Of a stretch of DNA of 64,000 nt, positions 16,691 through 24,670 are shown in pieces. The number at the start of each line of letters is the position of its first letter. The stretch's first letter is position 1. The position numbers were made by a program, and so were the translations under genes. The notes under the pieces were generated by a model. That model was given only the letters and a program-made list of their open reading frames with translations, had not been told where the DNA came from and ran no database searches. This stretch comes from Enterobacter sp. C2 (GTDB taxonomy: Bacteria; Pseudomonadota; Gammaproteobacteria; Enterobacterales; Enterobacteriaceae), in NCBI RefSeq assembly GCF_019880405.1, contig NZ_CP082269.1, positions 2,294,001-2,358,000 on the forward strand. The letters run 5' to 3'.

Positions 16691-17952
16691 ATTAGCGGCC
16701 ACAACAGCGCGGACAATGTTGCCAGACCTCCCAGCACAACCAGAAATACCGTCAAACCACGCAGCTGCGCCAGTGCACTGCGGGTGTAAATCAGATACGC
16801 AGGGATCAGAAAGAGGATCACCGCAATCAGCGGCCCGCAGAACGTTTCAATTAGATTGAGCACGTCCGGGTTCGCGTAAACGATGCCAAAGGTCAGCAGG
16901 AACAGCACCAGCGAGGCCACACGTTTGCTGGTGCTGGTTTTTTTCCCCGATACGCTGGCCACCAGCTGGCCGAACGTCTCCGCGACCGACAGCCCCACCC
17001 CCAGGAAGGATTTGGTCATGCCGATAATGGCGATGAACGGTGCCACGTAATAAATCAGTCTAAAACCGCCGTTTCCCTTCATCACAGACAGTACGTTAAG
17101 GTTCTGCACCTTCGCCTGCATGAAGCTATCTCGCGGGATGCTCAGCATGCAGCTCAATACAAAGAAGATGATGCTGGCGAAGATAGCCACATAGGCCACG
17201 CGGATCACGAGCAGGGCCTTGCCCTCGCCCTCTGCTTTCTTTTCACGATAGTAAGAGGTCAGCGGGGACACCATCGGCGCACAGCAGAACGAGAAGGTGA
17301 TTAGCGGCAGCGTCAGCCAGATCCCCTTCATGGTCACCGACAGCGGGGTAGCCTTCACCTCCGCGACCACGCCAGTGAGGTTCGACAGATGCCAGTCCGG
17401 AAGGAGTAACATGGCGATCAACAGCACAGACGCAGCGAACGGCAGCGCCAGCGTACTCATGGTGGCCACTACCCTATCGCGTCCCTTGCTCAGCACCACA
17501 TACAGCGCGGCCACCACGATAAACGACAGGGGGCCACGGCTGATGCCGGTGATGTGCAGGTGTTCTGTGAGGAAATTATCCAGCGCGTTGACCAGTGCGA
17601 CCCCGTACACCAGTGTTACCGGGAAGAAGGTTAGGCAGTAGAACAGGGTCATCAGCTTTTCGCCGCGACCGCTGAAGAAGGAGCCGAAAATCGGCAGCGT
17701 ACCGTTTACTGGCTCTTCCTCCCGAATGTACACCCGGCACAAGAGCAGATGTGGAAGCAAGGAGAGTGGCAGCCCCAGGAGCAGCATCACCAGGAAGATG
17801 ACCGGGCCGCGTGTCCCAATCTCCACGGGAAGAAACAGGGTTCCCGCTCCAACCGCCGTGCCATAGAGGCCCAGCGTCCAGATGTTGTCCTGCCAGTGCC
17901 AGCCAGAGCGCGTTGTGATGTTGCCAGTGGTGGAGAGGATTTGCTTTCGCAT
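16687..17952 (-). CDS. Hydroxy/aromatic amino acid permease family transporter (SdaC/YhjV-like)
   Basis: 421 aa, 11 predicted membrane helices. GLYGTAVGAGTLFLPVEIG near residue 32 is the substrate-site loop of the HAAAP family (SdaC, TdcC, YhaO, YhjV), and LPLITFSFCCAPMVSPLTSYYRE near 215 is also typical. It is probably a proton-coupled amino acid symporter; serine or threonine is likely but unproven. It is a single gene, with promoter elements expected in the AT-rich stretch at 17960-18130. Confidence 0.88.
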   Translation of the reverse strand: MRKQILSTTGNITTRSGWHWQDNIWTLGLYGTAVGAGTLFLPVEIGTRGPVIFLVMLLLGLPLSLLPHLLLCRVYIREEEPVNGTLPIFGSFFSGRGEKLMTLFYCLTFFPVTLVYGVALVNALDNFLTEHLHITGISRGPLSFIVVAALYVVLSKGRDRVVATMSTLALPFAASVLLIAMLLLPDWHLSNLTGVVAEVKATPLSVTMKGIWLTLPLITFSFCCAPMVSPLTSYYREKKAEGEGKALLVIRVAYVAIFASIIFFVLSCMLSIPRDSFMQAKVQNLNVLSVMKGNGGFRLIYYVAPFIAIIGMTKSFLGVGLSVAETFGQLVASVSGKKTSTSKRVASLVLFLLTFGIVYANPDVLNLIETFCGPLIAVILFLIPAYLIYTRSALAQLRGLTVFLVVLGGLATLSALLWPLI

Positions 17953-18603
17953 ACCGTATACCTTGTCAGTATGCCTGTATGCAATTATCGTTATTTATTG
18001 ACGTTGCTTTAACAGGCGATTAATAATAAAAGGCGTTTGTTAAATTAATGAACAAATAACGCCTGACTTTCCCTGCCCGCACGCCTGTTAATTAAAAATA
18101 AATACCTTACCAATTATTACCATAAGCAATGATTTGATTGAAGCCTTTGTTTATTCGATGATTTCATAGCGAGTATCAGTAAACCTGTTTACAGGACATT
18201 AAAATGCCAGCCTTAAAACATTTCCTTAACCCGTCTGTATCTTTTGCCGCTCGTCTTGACTTTTCACTGCCATGGAGATGGCCGCAGACGTATCGGGAGC
18301 GTGGTTAAACGCCTCGGCCATTAATCTTAATTACAACCGGGTCATATTGCTTTGCAAATCTGCGGCTACGCTTAAAGCGACGCCTAAAGCTACCCACATC
18401 TGTGCCTTTGCCACCTTTTCTCGGCACCGCGCTGTCTACTTTTTGCCCGATAGAAATGTAAAGATACCCACTTATTTCGTAAGGATGTTTGACCCTTCCC
18501 CGCGTTTGTCTACACTTATTTTTAATCGCGAAATTAGATAATACTATATGCGATGCCTTGAAAGCAGAACACAACGACATGATAACAATGAAATGAGGGT
18601 GAT
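17953..18603. other. Gap between permease and the 18604 gene, with one doubtful micro-ORF
   Basis: The left ~180 nt is AT-rich and should contain the permease promoter. A 34-codon ORF on the + strand at 18204-18308 (start MPALKHFLNPSV, AGGA 7 nt before the ATG) is the only small candidate with a ribosome site; I give it low weight. Longer frames on either strand (18272-18541 +, 18305-18580 -) have no RBS and no recognisable pattern. Confidence 0.4.
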
Positions 18604-19002
18604 ATGGAGTGGAAAGTAGTTGAAATTATTGCAAGTTCTGACACGGGAACCATTTTCGCTCGGGTTGAGACACACTATGGGCTGAATTACATCTTGTGGT
18701 TTAAAGGTGATTATTACCTGCGCCCCGGGGAAGTGATAACGACATGCAAGCACGGGATCCTTGTTAATAATCGTCGCCGCAGGGTATGGGTTGTCCATGC
18801 AATACCTTTCTCTTCAACCCGTTGGATAGGGTTACAGCAACTAAATGATTGTCCCGGCAACCGGCGAAACAGCGGGCAGACCTGCCCTGCTGACAGGCCC
18901 TGCCGTTTCAAGCTATGCCCCTTTGGGCTTAAGCAATACCTCCCAAAAGTTATTACACGACGGAAAATAAGAAGCACAGGATCATCCTGTTTTGAGCCAT
19001 AA
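18604..19002 (+). CDS. Unknown small protein at the edge of the prophage scar
   Basis: 132 aa; GAGGGTGAT precedes the ATG at a good distance. The first ~68 residues look like a compact beta-rich domain (VVEIIASSDTGTIFARVETH, then an LRPGEVITTCKHG segment); the last ~60, rich in Cys, Arg and Pro, look like out-of-register or decayed sequence. I do not recognise the family. It lies just outside the left integrase scar and may be cargo of an older element. Confidence 0.45.
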   Translation: MEWKVVEIIASSDTGTIFARVETHYGLNYILWFKGDYYLRPGEVITTCKHGILVNNRRRRVWVVHAIPFSSTRWIGLQQLNDCPGNRRNSGQTCPADRPCRFKLCPFGLKQYLPKVITRRKIRSTGSSCFEP

Positions 19003-19035
19003 AGCCGCGAGTTTGAGCAACGTCGTGATTTAGTA

Positions 19036-19093
19036 GAACGCCAGTGTAAAACATGCTGGCATTCGCCGCCGTAATCCGTACCATACGCGACAT
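19036..19093 (+). pseudogene. Second integrase scar (58-nt fragment of an integrase C-terminal region)
   Basis: This stretch matches 21549-21606, inside the integrase fragment at the right end of the prophage, with about six mismatches. Translated it gives NASVKHAGIRRRNPYHTRH against NASVKRAGIRRRNPYHTRH. The mismatches show it is a separate, related integrase copy. It lies just upstream of the left ttcA 5' copy, the same order as int-ttcA on the right. Confidence 0.75.
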
Positions 19094-19131
19094 AGAATGA
19101 ATGACGACCCGGTCAACCGAGACAGCACACC

Positions 19132-19200
19132 ATGCAAGAGCATCAAGACGTTAACAAGAAAGAGCAGTACAACTTAAACAAACCGTACTGCTATTTATAA
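19132..19200 (+). pseudogene. Duplicated 5' end of ttcA (left attachment copy)
   Basis: A 22-codon frame, [17 protein letters not shown] then PYCYL and stop, repeats the ttcA start. E. coli TtcA begins [17 protein letters not shown], so this copy is closer to the ancestral N-terminus than the present gene ([17 protein letters not shown]). It is equivalent to the ttcC scar left by Rac in E. coli K-12. Confidence 0.85.
19156..19182 (+). repeat. Prophage attachment core, left copy
   Basis: This 27-bp stretch, coding KKEQYNLNK, is identical to 21841-21867 inside ttcA. Perfect repetition of the core, with diverging sequence on both sides, is what integration by a site-specific recombinase leaves. 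Confidence 0.85.
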
Positions 19201-19355
19201 GCTGTTGTTAATAAAATAAAATCACCTACACTCAACGACTTACACCCCTTCACTGGCTACACTGAGTTACTCCTATCTACCCTTTTTATCCCCCAAAACG
19301 TGCCCCATTTCTTCTTTTTGCCCCAGAAATGCCCCAGGGATTTCATTAATTAGCC
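19183..19355. other. Phage left-end non-coding stretch
   Basis: AT-rich start followed by C-rich repeats (GTGCCCCATTTC, GCCCCAGAAATGCCCC). The short GTGCCCCATT motif recurs next to the right att at about 21786-21795. No gene seen. Confidence 0.4.
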
Positions 19356-19747
19356 TTAATGATTGGCAAATCTGACCACCGCGTCGTGTAGCGCGGCGAA
19401 AAAAGTGCCGTTAAGGGTGAACGTTGGAGAGTTCACAACCGTTCCACCCTGCGCGGAGGCAGTAAGTTTACCGGGCAGAGTTATGGTAATGTCATGTCCG
19501 AAGCCACCTCGACAAACGCCGCACCGTCGTCGGTACGCAGCTGCGCGGCGGTGCTAATATTGGCAATCTTTTGCGCCTGCGACTGCGGGCTAACGATGGC
19601 TGGCTGCACGGTACAAGTTACTGCCTCTGGATCAAAGGACTTAATAATCCCGGGTATTGCAACGTGCAGGCTGTCGAATATGGCGTTGCGGTGCGCCTCC
19701 AGTGTTTGCGATTCGCTGCCGTCCTGCGCTCGTGGTGATCCTGGCAT
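19356..19747 (-). pseudogene. Gp138-like phage baseplate/spike protein, internally deleted and frameshifted
   Basis: The first 88 codons (19747 to 19481) start MPGSPRAQDGSESQ and contain LHVAIPGIIKSFDPEAVTC, the pattern of the Gp138 N-terminal (OB-fold) domain. The frame stops at TAA 19481-19483. A second frame continues to 19356 with DITITLPGKLTASAQGG and LNGTFFAALHDAVVRFANH, which looks like the true C-terminus. The middle is missing and the two parts are joined out of frame at about 19480-19495. Confidence 0.7.
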
Positions 19748-19769
19748 GATTTACTCCATGCAATAAAAA

Positions 19770-19787
19770 AACCCGCCGCAGCGGGTT
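19770..19787 (-). terminator. Terminator of the prophage lipoprotein gene
   Basis: On the minus strand AACCCGC-TGCG-GCGGGTT is followed by a run of seven T. It stands 55 nt after the lipoprotein stop and before the Gp138 relic, closing off the lipoprotein gene from the phage tail operon. Confidence 0.85.
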
Positions 19788-19841
19788 GATAATAAAAGTT
19801 AGGATTTTTAATTGAGGCGATCCGCCCCAACGTATTTTACA

Positions 19842-20561
19842 TTACCTAATCAACCCCTCTCTTCGTGCTGCTCTGATACTTAATGTTTGACCGTCGTCAT
19901 CACATGGAGCAGCTACAGTAACCAGAGATATATATCCTGTATAACCCTGAGCCCGGCAAAGTTTCTCAAACATGTTCATGAGCCTTGCTGCGTGACCAAA
20001 ATCAATGTAAGCACCAAATGTAGCATCATCCACTGATGCCACTTTTCCTTTATATGATTTGGTTGTTTTCAATGCCGAAGAAAAATTCTTTAGGTCAGTA
20101 GCTAATTTGTCAATGCAACCCTCCATGATATCGCGGCCTGAATAAGCTGAAGCCCTTTGGCACTTTTGTCCCAGCGCAGAAATAGACTGCATGATTCTAG
20201 TAAAAGTCAGAGCATAGGTTTTCATATTGATATAAACCAGGTCTGAATCTTCTGTATCAGGGACTCGTGTTACAAGCGGCAGGGTGTTAGTTGCATCTAT
20301 CACTTTGATAAATCTTTTATCAACTCCATTATGACCCAGGGGCTTCGCAGGGACTTCAGGATGCTCAGCCACATATTTTTCTCTTTTTAATTCTTCATCA
20401 TCCAGGGATCTCGCATAGTCGCTACGCTGTTTATCTCTTTTGGCCTGAAGCTCAGCCATTTCTCCTGGATGATTGGTAAGCTGTTGGTTTTCACTGTTTA
20501 AGGCTGTGCAGCCTCCTAACAAAAAACATGAAATAAAAAAAAACCCTAAATTGCGTATCAT
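19842..20561 (-). CDS. Prophage-encoded lipoprotein, unknown function
   Basis: 239 aa. The signal peptide MIRNLGFFFISCFLLGGCTA ends in a lipobox (LGGC), so the mature protein is lipid-anchored at Cys18. Residue 19 is Thr, which favours the outer membrane. Then come a charged helical stretch (MAELQAKRDKQRSDYARSLD), a region starting near DATNTLPLVTRVPDTEDSDL, and a C-terminal half with paired Cys. AGGACATCTTAAG supplies the RBS. It is the only intact gene of the prophage. Own terminator and position between tail genes fit a moron (lysogenic conversion) gene. I do not recognise the family. Confidence 0.8.
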   Translation of the reverse strand: MIRNLGFFFISCFLLGGCTALNSENQQLTNHPGEMAELQAKRDKQRSDYARSLDDEELKREKYVAEHPEVPAKPLGHNGVDKRFIKVIDATNTLPLVTRVPDTEDSDLVYINMKTYALTFTRIMQSISALGQKCQRASAYSGRDIMEGCIDKLATDLKNFSSALKTTKSYKGKVASVDDATFGAYIDFGHAARLMNMFEKLCRAQGYTGYISLVTVAAPCDDDGQTLSIRAARREGLIR

Positions 20562-20637
20562 CTTAAGATGTCCTATTTATAGCCTTGTTTGTTTACAACT
20601 CACGCGCCCTGTGGGCCGTACACATAAGGTCCATATA

Positions 20638-20805
20638 TCATGGGTTCCCCCTCGTATCGCCGATATAGCTAATCGACTGCACAATATAAACACCGTCGGT
20701 AGCCACACTGGCAGGCTACTGAATAGTGCCGCCTACAATAAGATTACCATTGTCGGCGCTCTCTGTAATCCTGTCCGCCGATTTTTGCATCTTGTAAAAC
20801 GCTGT
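20638..20805 (-). pseudogene. Phage tail (hub-like) protein relic with in-frame amber codon
   Basis: One frame reads MQKSADRITESADNGNLIVG-GTIQ, TAG, PASVATDGVYIVQSISYIGD-TRGNP and stop, with no shift across the TAG. GVYIVQS-SYIGDTRGN looks like the C-terminus of a baseplate-hub protein. The stop overlaps a tiny ORF start (ATGA), a common phage coupling. The 5' part is gone. Confidence 0.5.
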
Positions 20806-20853
20806 TTATACATACAGCATGCGGAGGCGATAGCAAATGCAATACGGTGCGGC

Positions 20854-21240
20854 CTATTGATTTTCCGCTGCTGTCGGTCCAACCAGCTGCTGAACCAGCA
20901 ATTTCAGGGACTTTAACTCGGTGCTCATAGTTTCCATTTCTGCTCTGATAGCCTCATTTTCAGCCATCAGCACCAGGATCGCCTCGTGATGCAATGCGGC
21001 GGCCACGCCAGCCGTGTCAGGGAACAGCACATCTTTAACCACTTCCCCATCGGCCATAGTTAACGAACTGCCGTTAGTCGTTACTGCTTCCGGGAATATC
21101 TTCTGGATGTCCTGAGCGATGAAGCCGATACCAAAATTGTCATTATACTTACGATACCAGGTGCAACCCATGATCGCCCGCATTTTTTCCAGTGGGTTTT
21201 CTATCCGGGTAATATCTTTTTTAATGTGCACATCTGAAGA
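20854..21240 (-). pseudogene. Tail fibre/spike C-terminal fragment with S74-type intramolecular chaperone
   Basis: The open stretch encodes SSDVHIKKDITRIENPLEKM, then GCTWYRK, GIGFIAQDIQKIFPEAV and a final coiled coil (ENEAIRAEMETMSTELKSL). This is the S74 chaperone domain that trimerises and then cuts itself from phage tail fibres and endosialidases. An ATG at 21231 exists, but homology continues upstream of it to the breakpoint at about 21240, so it is a fragment, not a gene. No fibre body remains. Confidence 0.8.
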
Positions 21241-21768
21241 GTTAAATGGGAAGATATCGACCTCAAGACGGGTACGGTAAACGTATCCAGGAACCTGAAC
21301 ACGCTGGGGATGTTTGGGCCACCCAAGACGCAGGCAGGCATCCGGACACTGCAGCTTCTAACGCCAGCGCTCGACGCCCTGAAAGAACAAAAGAAGCTGA
21401 CAGCTGGGTTTCCTGAAGCAGAGAGCGTTTTCTATCATCGTGAATACGGCCTGACGGAGAAGCAGCAGCTTCGTTTCGTTTTTATGCCCCGGCCAGCAAA
21501 GGGAAAGCAGAAGCCTTATTATTCATTGTCAAGTATCGGGTCAAGATGGAACGCCAGTGTAAAACGTGCTGGCATTCGGCGCCGTAATCCGTACCATACA
21601 CGCCACACATTTGCATGTTGGCTTTTGTCCGCAGGCGCAAACCCGTCTTTTATAGCCAATCAGATGGGGCACGAAAACGCGCAGATGGTATACGAGATAT
21701 ACGCGTCTTGGATTGAAGATCTGAACACTGAGCAGGTGGCAATGCTTAACGATAAGCTCGCGTTTTAA
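21241..21768 (+). pseudogene. 3' part of a tyrosine-recombinase (phage integrase) gene
   Basis: The frame is open from about 21241 (VKWEDIDLKTGTVNVSRN) and ends at LNDKLAF; about 175 codons of a usual ~380-400. Integrase blocks visible: PKTQAGIRTLQL, NPYHTRHTFACWLLSAGANP, ANQMGHENAQMVYEIYASWI with a likely catalytic Tyr. The N-terminal arm-binding and core-binding domains are absent. Its 3' end lies 48 nt before ttcA, the expected int-attR order. Confidence 0.88.
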
Positions 21769-21816
21769 TTCGTTTTGTCCCGCCTGTGCCCCATTGAAGA
21801 TTTGAGTGATTAATAA

Positions 21817-22752
21817 ATGTCGCAAAATCAAGAAGTTAATAAGAAAGAGCAGTACAACTTAAACAAATTGCAGAAACGCCTGCGTCGTAACGTGGGCGAA
21901 GCCATTGCTGACTTCAATATGATTGAGGAAGGCGATCGCATTATGGTGTGCCTCTCCGGCGGTAAGGACAGCTACACCATGCTGGAGATCCTGCGTAACC
22001 TGCAGCAGAGCGCGCCGGTTAACTTCTCGCTGGTAGCGGTAAACCTTGACCAGAAGCAGCCGGGCTTTCCGGAGCATATTCTGCCTGCCTATCTCGAGCA
22101 GTTAGGCGTTGAGTATAAGATTGTCGAAGAGAATACCTACGGCATCGTTAAAGAGAAGATCCCCGAGGGGAAAACCACCTGCTCACTCTGCTCACGCCTG
22201 CGTCGCGGCATTCTGTATCGCACCGCAACGGAGCTGGGCGCGACCAAAATCGCCCTTGGCCACCATCGTGACGACATCTTGCAGACGCTGTTCCTGAATA
22301 TGTTCTACGGCGGAAAAATGAAGGGCATGCCGCCGAAGCTGATGAGCGATGACGGCAAGCATATTGTCATCCGTCCCCTGGCCTACTGCCGGGAAAAAGA
22401 CATCGAGCGTTTTGCCCAGGCTAAAGGCTACCCGATCATCCCTTGCAACCTGTGCGGCTCCCAGCCAAACCTTCAGCGCCAGGTGATTGCCGACATGCTC
22501 CGCGACTGGGACAAGCGCTACCCGGGCCGCATCGAAACCATGTTCAGCGCCATGCAGAACGTGGTGCCGTCGCACCTGAACGATATCTCGCTGTTTGACT
22601 TTAAAGGCATTACCCACGGTTCGGAAGTGGTAGACGGCGGCGATCTGGCGTTCGATCGTGAACCTATTCCGTTGCAGCCCGCGGGCTGGCAGCCGGAAGA
22701 GGACGAGACGCCGCTGGATGCCCTGCGCCTCAACGTAGTGGAAGTGAAATAA
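21817..22752 (+). CDS. ttcA: tRNA 2-thiocytidine(32) synthetase TtcA
   Basis: 311 aa. Thiolates C32 of certain tRNAs using ATP and a [4Fe-4S] cluster. The PP-loop SGGKDS starts at residue 47; cluster ligands C122 and C125 (TTCSLCSRL) and a third Cys in PCNLCGSQP are present. The sequence follows E. coli TtcA closely except for the first ~8 residues, where it differs from the left duplicate; the present 5' end and promoter therefore came with the phage. Expression must now depend on phage-derived sequence between 21769 and 21816 or on read-through from the integrase relic. Confidence 0.97.
   Translation: MSQNQEVNKKEQYNLNKLQKRLRRNVGEAIADFNMIEEGDRIMVCLSGGKDSYTMLEILRNLQQSAPVNFSLVAVNLDQKQPGFPEHILPAYLEQLGVEYKIVEENTYGIVKEKIPEGKTTCSLCSRLRRGILYRTATELGATKIALGHHRDDILQTLFLNMFYGGKMKGMPPKLMSDDGKHIVIRPLAYCREKDIERFAQAKGYPIIPCNLCGSQPNLQRQVIADMLRDWDKRYPGRIETMFSAMQNVVPSHLNDISLFDFKGITHGSEVVDGGDLAFDREPIPLQPAGWQPEEDETPLDALRLNVVEVK
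21841..21867 (+). repeat. Prophage attachment core, right copy (inside ttcA)
   Basis: Identical over 27 bp to 19156-19182. It codes residues 9-17 of TtcA, so recombination keeps the gene open. Confidence 0.85.
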
Positions 22753-22758
22753 CGCACT

Positions 22759-22788
22759 GGCTCTCCGGTGGACGATCCCCGGAGAGCC
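22759..22788. terminator. Hairpin between convergent ttcA and dbpA
   Basis: GGCTCTCCGG and CCGGAGAGCC form a strong inverted repeat with a short loop, 7 nt after ttcA and 22 nt from dbpA. No long T-run, so termination strength is uncertain. Confidence 0.6.
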
Positions 22789-22809
22789 CTATTCCTGCCC
22801 TTCTCTGCC

Positions 22810-24183
22810 CTACTTCAGCAGCATTACCCGGCAGCTCTTGCCTTTGATCTTACCGCTCTGTAACTGCTTCCATGCCTGACGAGCAATGCTCTGCCGCACT
22901 GCAACGTAGACATGCGCCGGATGCACGGTGATCTTGCCGATATCCGCCCCGTTTAATCCCATATCACCGGTCATCGCGCCCAGCACGTCACCCGGACGCA
23001 TCTTGGCTTTTTTACCGCCGTCGATGACCAGCGTGGCCATCTCCGCTTCCAACGGCACGATCTTGACGTTGGCGGGCGCGTTCAGCCAGCTCAGCTTGAT
23101 CTGGAGCATCTCAGCAAGGATGTTGGCGCGCTGCGCCTCTTCCGGGGCACAGAAGCTGATAGCCAGGCCGCTGTTACCAGCGCGAGCGGTACGTCCGATG
23201 CGGTGCACGTGCACTTCCGGATCCCATGCCAGCTCGTAGTTCACTACTAGCTCAAGGGATTTAATGTCCAGACCACGGGCGGCGACGTCGGTTGCGACCA
23301 GCACGCGGGCGCTACCGTTAGCAAAGCGTACCAGGGTCCGGTCGCGATCGCGCTGCTCAAGATCGCCATGCAGGGCCAGCGCCTCCTGGCCTGTGTCGTT
23401 CAGCGCGTCACAGACTTCCTGACAGTCCTTTTTGGTATTGCAGAAGACTACGCAGGAGGCAGGCAGGTGCTGGCTGAGCAGTTTCTGCAGCAGGCCGATT
23501 TTGCCCTGGCGCGAAACTTCAAAGAACTGCTGCTCGACGGCAGGCAGCGCATCCACGGTGTCGATCTCGATAGTCTGCGGCGAACGCTGAACGCGGCCGC
23601 TGATCGCCGCGATGGCTTCAGGCCAGGTAGCGGAGAAGAGCAGCGTCTGGCGTGATGCAGGCGCGAAGCGGATCACCTCGTCAATGGCGTCGCTGAAGCC
23701 CATATCCAGCATCCGGTCCGCCTCATCCATCACCAGCGTTTGCAGAGCGTCGAGGTTGACGGTGCCCTTCTGCAGGTGATCCAGCAGGCGACCCGGCGTG
23801 GCAACAATAATATGCGGCGCGTGCTGCAACGAGTCGCGCTGTGCGCCAAAGGGTTGGCCGCCGCAGAGGGTCAGAATTTTGATATTTGGCATATAGCGCG
23901 CCAGCCGACGCATCTCGTTCGCTACCTGATCGGCCAGCTCACGGGTAGGACAAAGGATCAGAGACTGAGTCTGAAAGCGGCTGGCATCGATGTGCTGCAG
24001 CAGGCCCAGGCCAAACGCCGCCGTTTTACCGCTGCCGGTTTTTGCCTGCACGCGCACATCCTGACCGGCAAGGATCGCGGGCAACGCCGCAGCCTGCACG
24101 GGCGTCATGGTGTGATAACCCAGCTCGTTAAGATTATCGAGCTGGGCTGTGGGCAGGGTGTTCAGTGTTGAAAAAGCGGTCAC
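22810..24183 (-). CDS. dbpA: ATP-dependent RNA helicase DbpA
   Basis: 457 aa, as in E. coli. DEAD-box helicase that acts in 50S ribosome assembly by binding hairpin 92 of 23S rRNA. Motifs in order: Q motif (MTPVQAAALP), AKTGSGKT, PTRELA, VMDEADRMLD, SATWP, ATDVAARGLD, HRIGRTAR. The C-terminal ~75 residues (GKKAKMRPGDVLGAMTGDMG and on) form the DbpA RNA-recognition domain that gives its rRNA specificity. Monocistronic. Confidence 0.97.
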   Translation of the reverse strand: MTAFSTLNTLPTAQLDNLNELGYHTMTPVQAAALPAILAGQDVRVQAKTGSGKTAAFGLGLLQHIDASRFQTQSLILCPTRELADQVANEMRRLARYMPNIKILTLCGGQPFGAQRDSLQHAPHIIVATPGRLLDHLQKGTVNLDALQTLVMDEADRMLDMGFSDAIDEVIRFAPASRQTLLFSATWPEAIAAISGRVQRSPQTIEIDTVDALPAVEQQFFEVSRQGKIGLLQKLLSQHLPASCVVFCNTKKDCQEVCDALNDTGQEALALHGDLEQRDRDRTLVRFANGSARVLVATDVAARGLDIKSLELVVNYELAWDPEVHVHRIGRTARAGNSGLAISFCAPEEAQRANILAEMLQIKLSWLNAPANVKIVPLEAEMATLVIDGGKKAKMRPGDVLGAMTGDMGLNGADIGKITVHPAHVYVAVRQSIARQAWKQLQSGKIKGKSCRVMLLK

Positions 24184-24243
24184 AATATTTTCTCGCGGTA
24201 AAAGGCTACGTCAGCAGGCGCGTATCCTCTCAGATCTGCCTCT

Positions 24244-24393
24244 TTAACGCGACATTTTAATCGGCTCCTCGTTAGGCGGCGGATCGGGCAACGGCTGTGG
24301 TCGGGGAATAGGCTCAGGAACCGGGACCGGATCGGTCGGCACGGGATCGGCGGGCAGAGAGTCAGTGGGATTCAATAAGGTAAGGCTGGACAT
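24244..24393 (-). CDS. ynaL: Proline-rich small protein (YnaL-like)
   Basis: 49 aa: a short start (MSSLTLLNPTDSL) then tandem Pro-rich units (DPVPTDPVPVPEPIPRPQP) and a basic end. The ribosome site is perfect (GGAGGT 6 nt before the ATG). The position between dbpA and fnrS and the composition match the proline-rich small protein YnaL annotated at this place in E. coli. Disordered; function unknown. Confidence 0.7.
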   Translation of the reverse strand: MSSLTLLNPTDSLPADPVPTDPVPVPEPIPRPQPLPDPPPNEEPIKMSR

Positions 24394-24453
24394 GTTTTAC
24401 CTCCAGGTGATGGCATCGCTCTCTTTAAGGGTAGAAGCTGATGCACAAGAGGC

Positions 24454-24575
24454 AAAAAAAAGCCGACTATTATAAGTCGGCGTCGTACGAATCAATTGTG
24501 CTATGCAGTAATTCAAAAAAGGAAGTAAGACAATATGGAGCGCAACGCCCATCGCTTGACGTTGCATTCACCTGC
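24454..24575 (-). ncRNA. fnrS: FnrS, FNR-activated Hfq-binding small RNA
   Basis: The minus strand from 24575 begins GCAGGTGAATGCAACGTCAA and ends in a GCCGACT-stem terminator with a long U-run, as in E. coli FnrS (about 120 nt). The 5' seed and the central single-stranded region (TTACTTCCTTTTTTGAATTA) are preserved. FnrS is made without oxygen and represses mRNAs of aerobic enzymes such as sodB, cydD and maeA. It sits between dbpA and zntB, as in E. coli. Confidence 0.95.
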
Positions 24576-24610
24576 GAGATAGATATTGCCCTGATTCGCC
24601 TTTTTGTTTA

Positions 24611-24624
24611 TTGATTTCGCGCAA
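24611..24624 (-). promoter_or_regulatory. FNR site of fnrS
   Basis: On the minus strand TTGCGCGAAATCAA fits the FNR box TTGAT-N4-ATCAA with a perfect right half. Its centre is about 42 nt upstream of the inferred FnrS start at 24575, the class II activator position. Confidence 0.75.
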
Positions 24625-24670
24625 ATAAAACGGCGTTTCTATGTTCATATTTTGTTAAAAATGTGAAATT

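Larger units (their letters stand above)
19183..21816. mobile_element. Collapsed prophage integrated in ttcA (Rac-type site)
   Basis: About 2.6 kb between the two att copies holds only scraps: a split Gp138-like baseplate gene, an intact lipoprotein gene with its own terminator, a hub-like tail relic, the chaperone end of a tail fibre, and the 3' part of an integrase. The fibre fragment (minus) and integrase fragment (plus) are both cut at about 21232-21248, so one deletion there removed most of the phage. No early, replication, head or lysis gene survives, so it cannot be mobile. Confidence 0.85.

Noticed and set aside
16472-16702. 76-codon minus-strand frame containing a DARDLYQQFHAHG stretch
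   Set aside because: The + strand of the same DNA gives a much clearer TetR helix-turn-helix; the minus frame has no RBS and no full motif.
18272-18541. 89-codon frame and its opposite-strand mate at 18305-18580
   Set aside because: Neither has a ribosome site or coherent domain pattern; they are in a region of mixed composition beside the prophage scar.
20473-20916. 147-codon + strand frame over the prophage
   Set aside because: It is antisense to the lipoprotein start and the tail relics and reads as random sequence.
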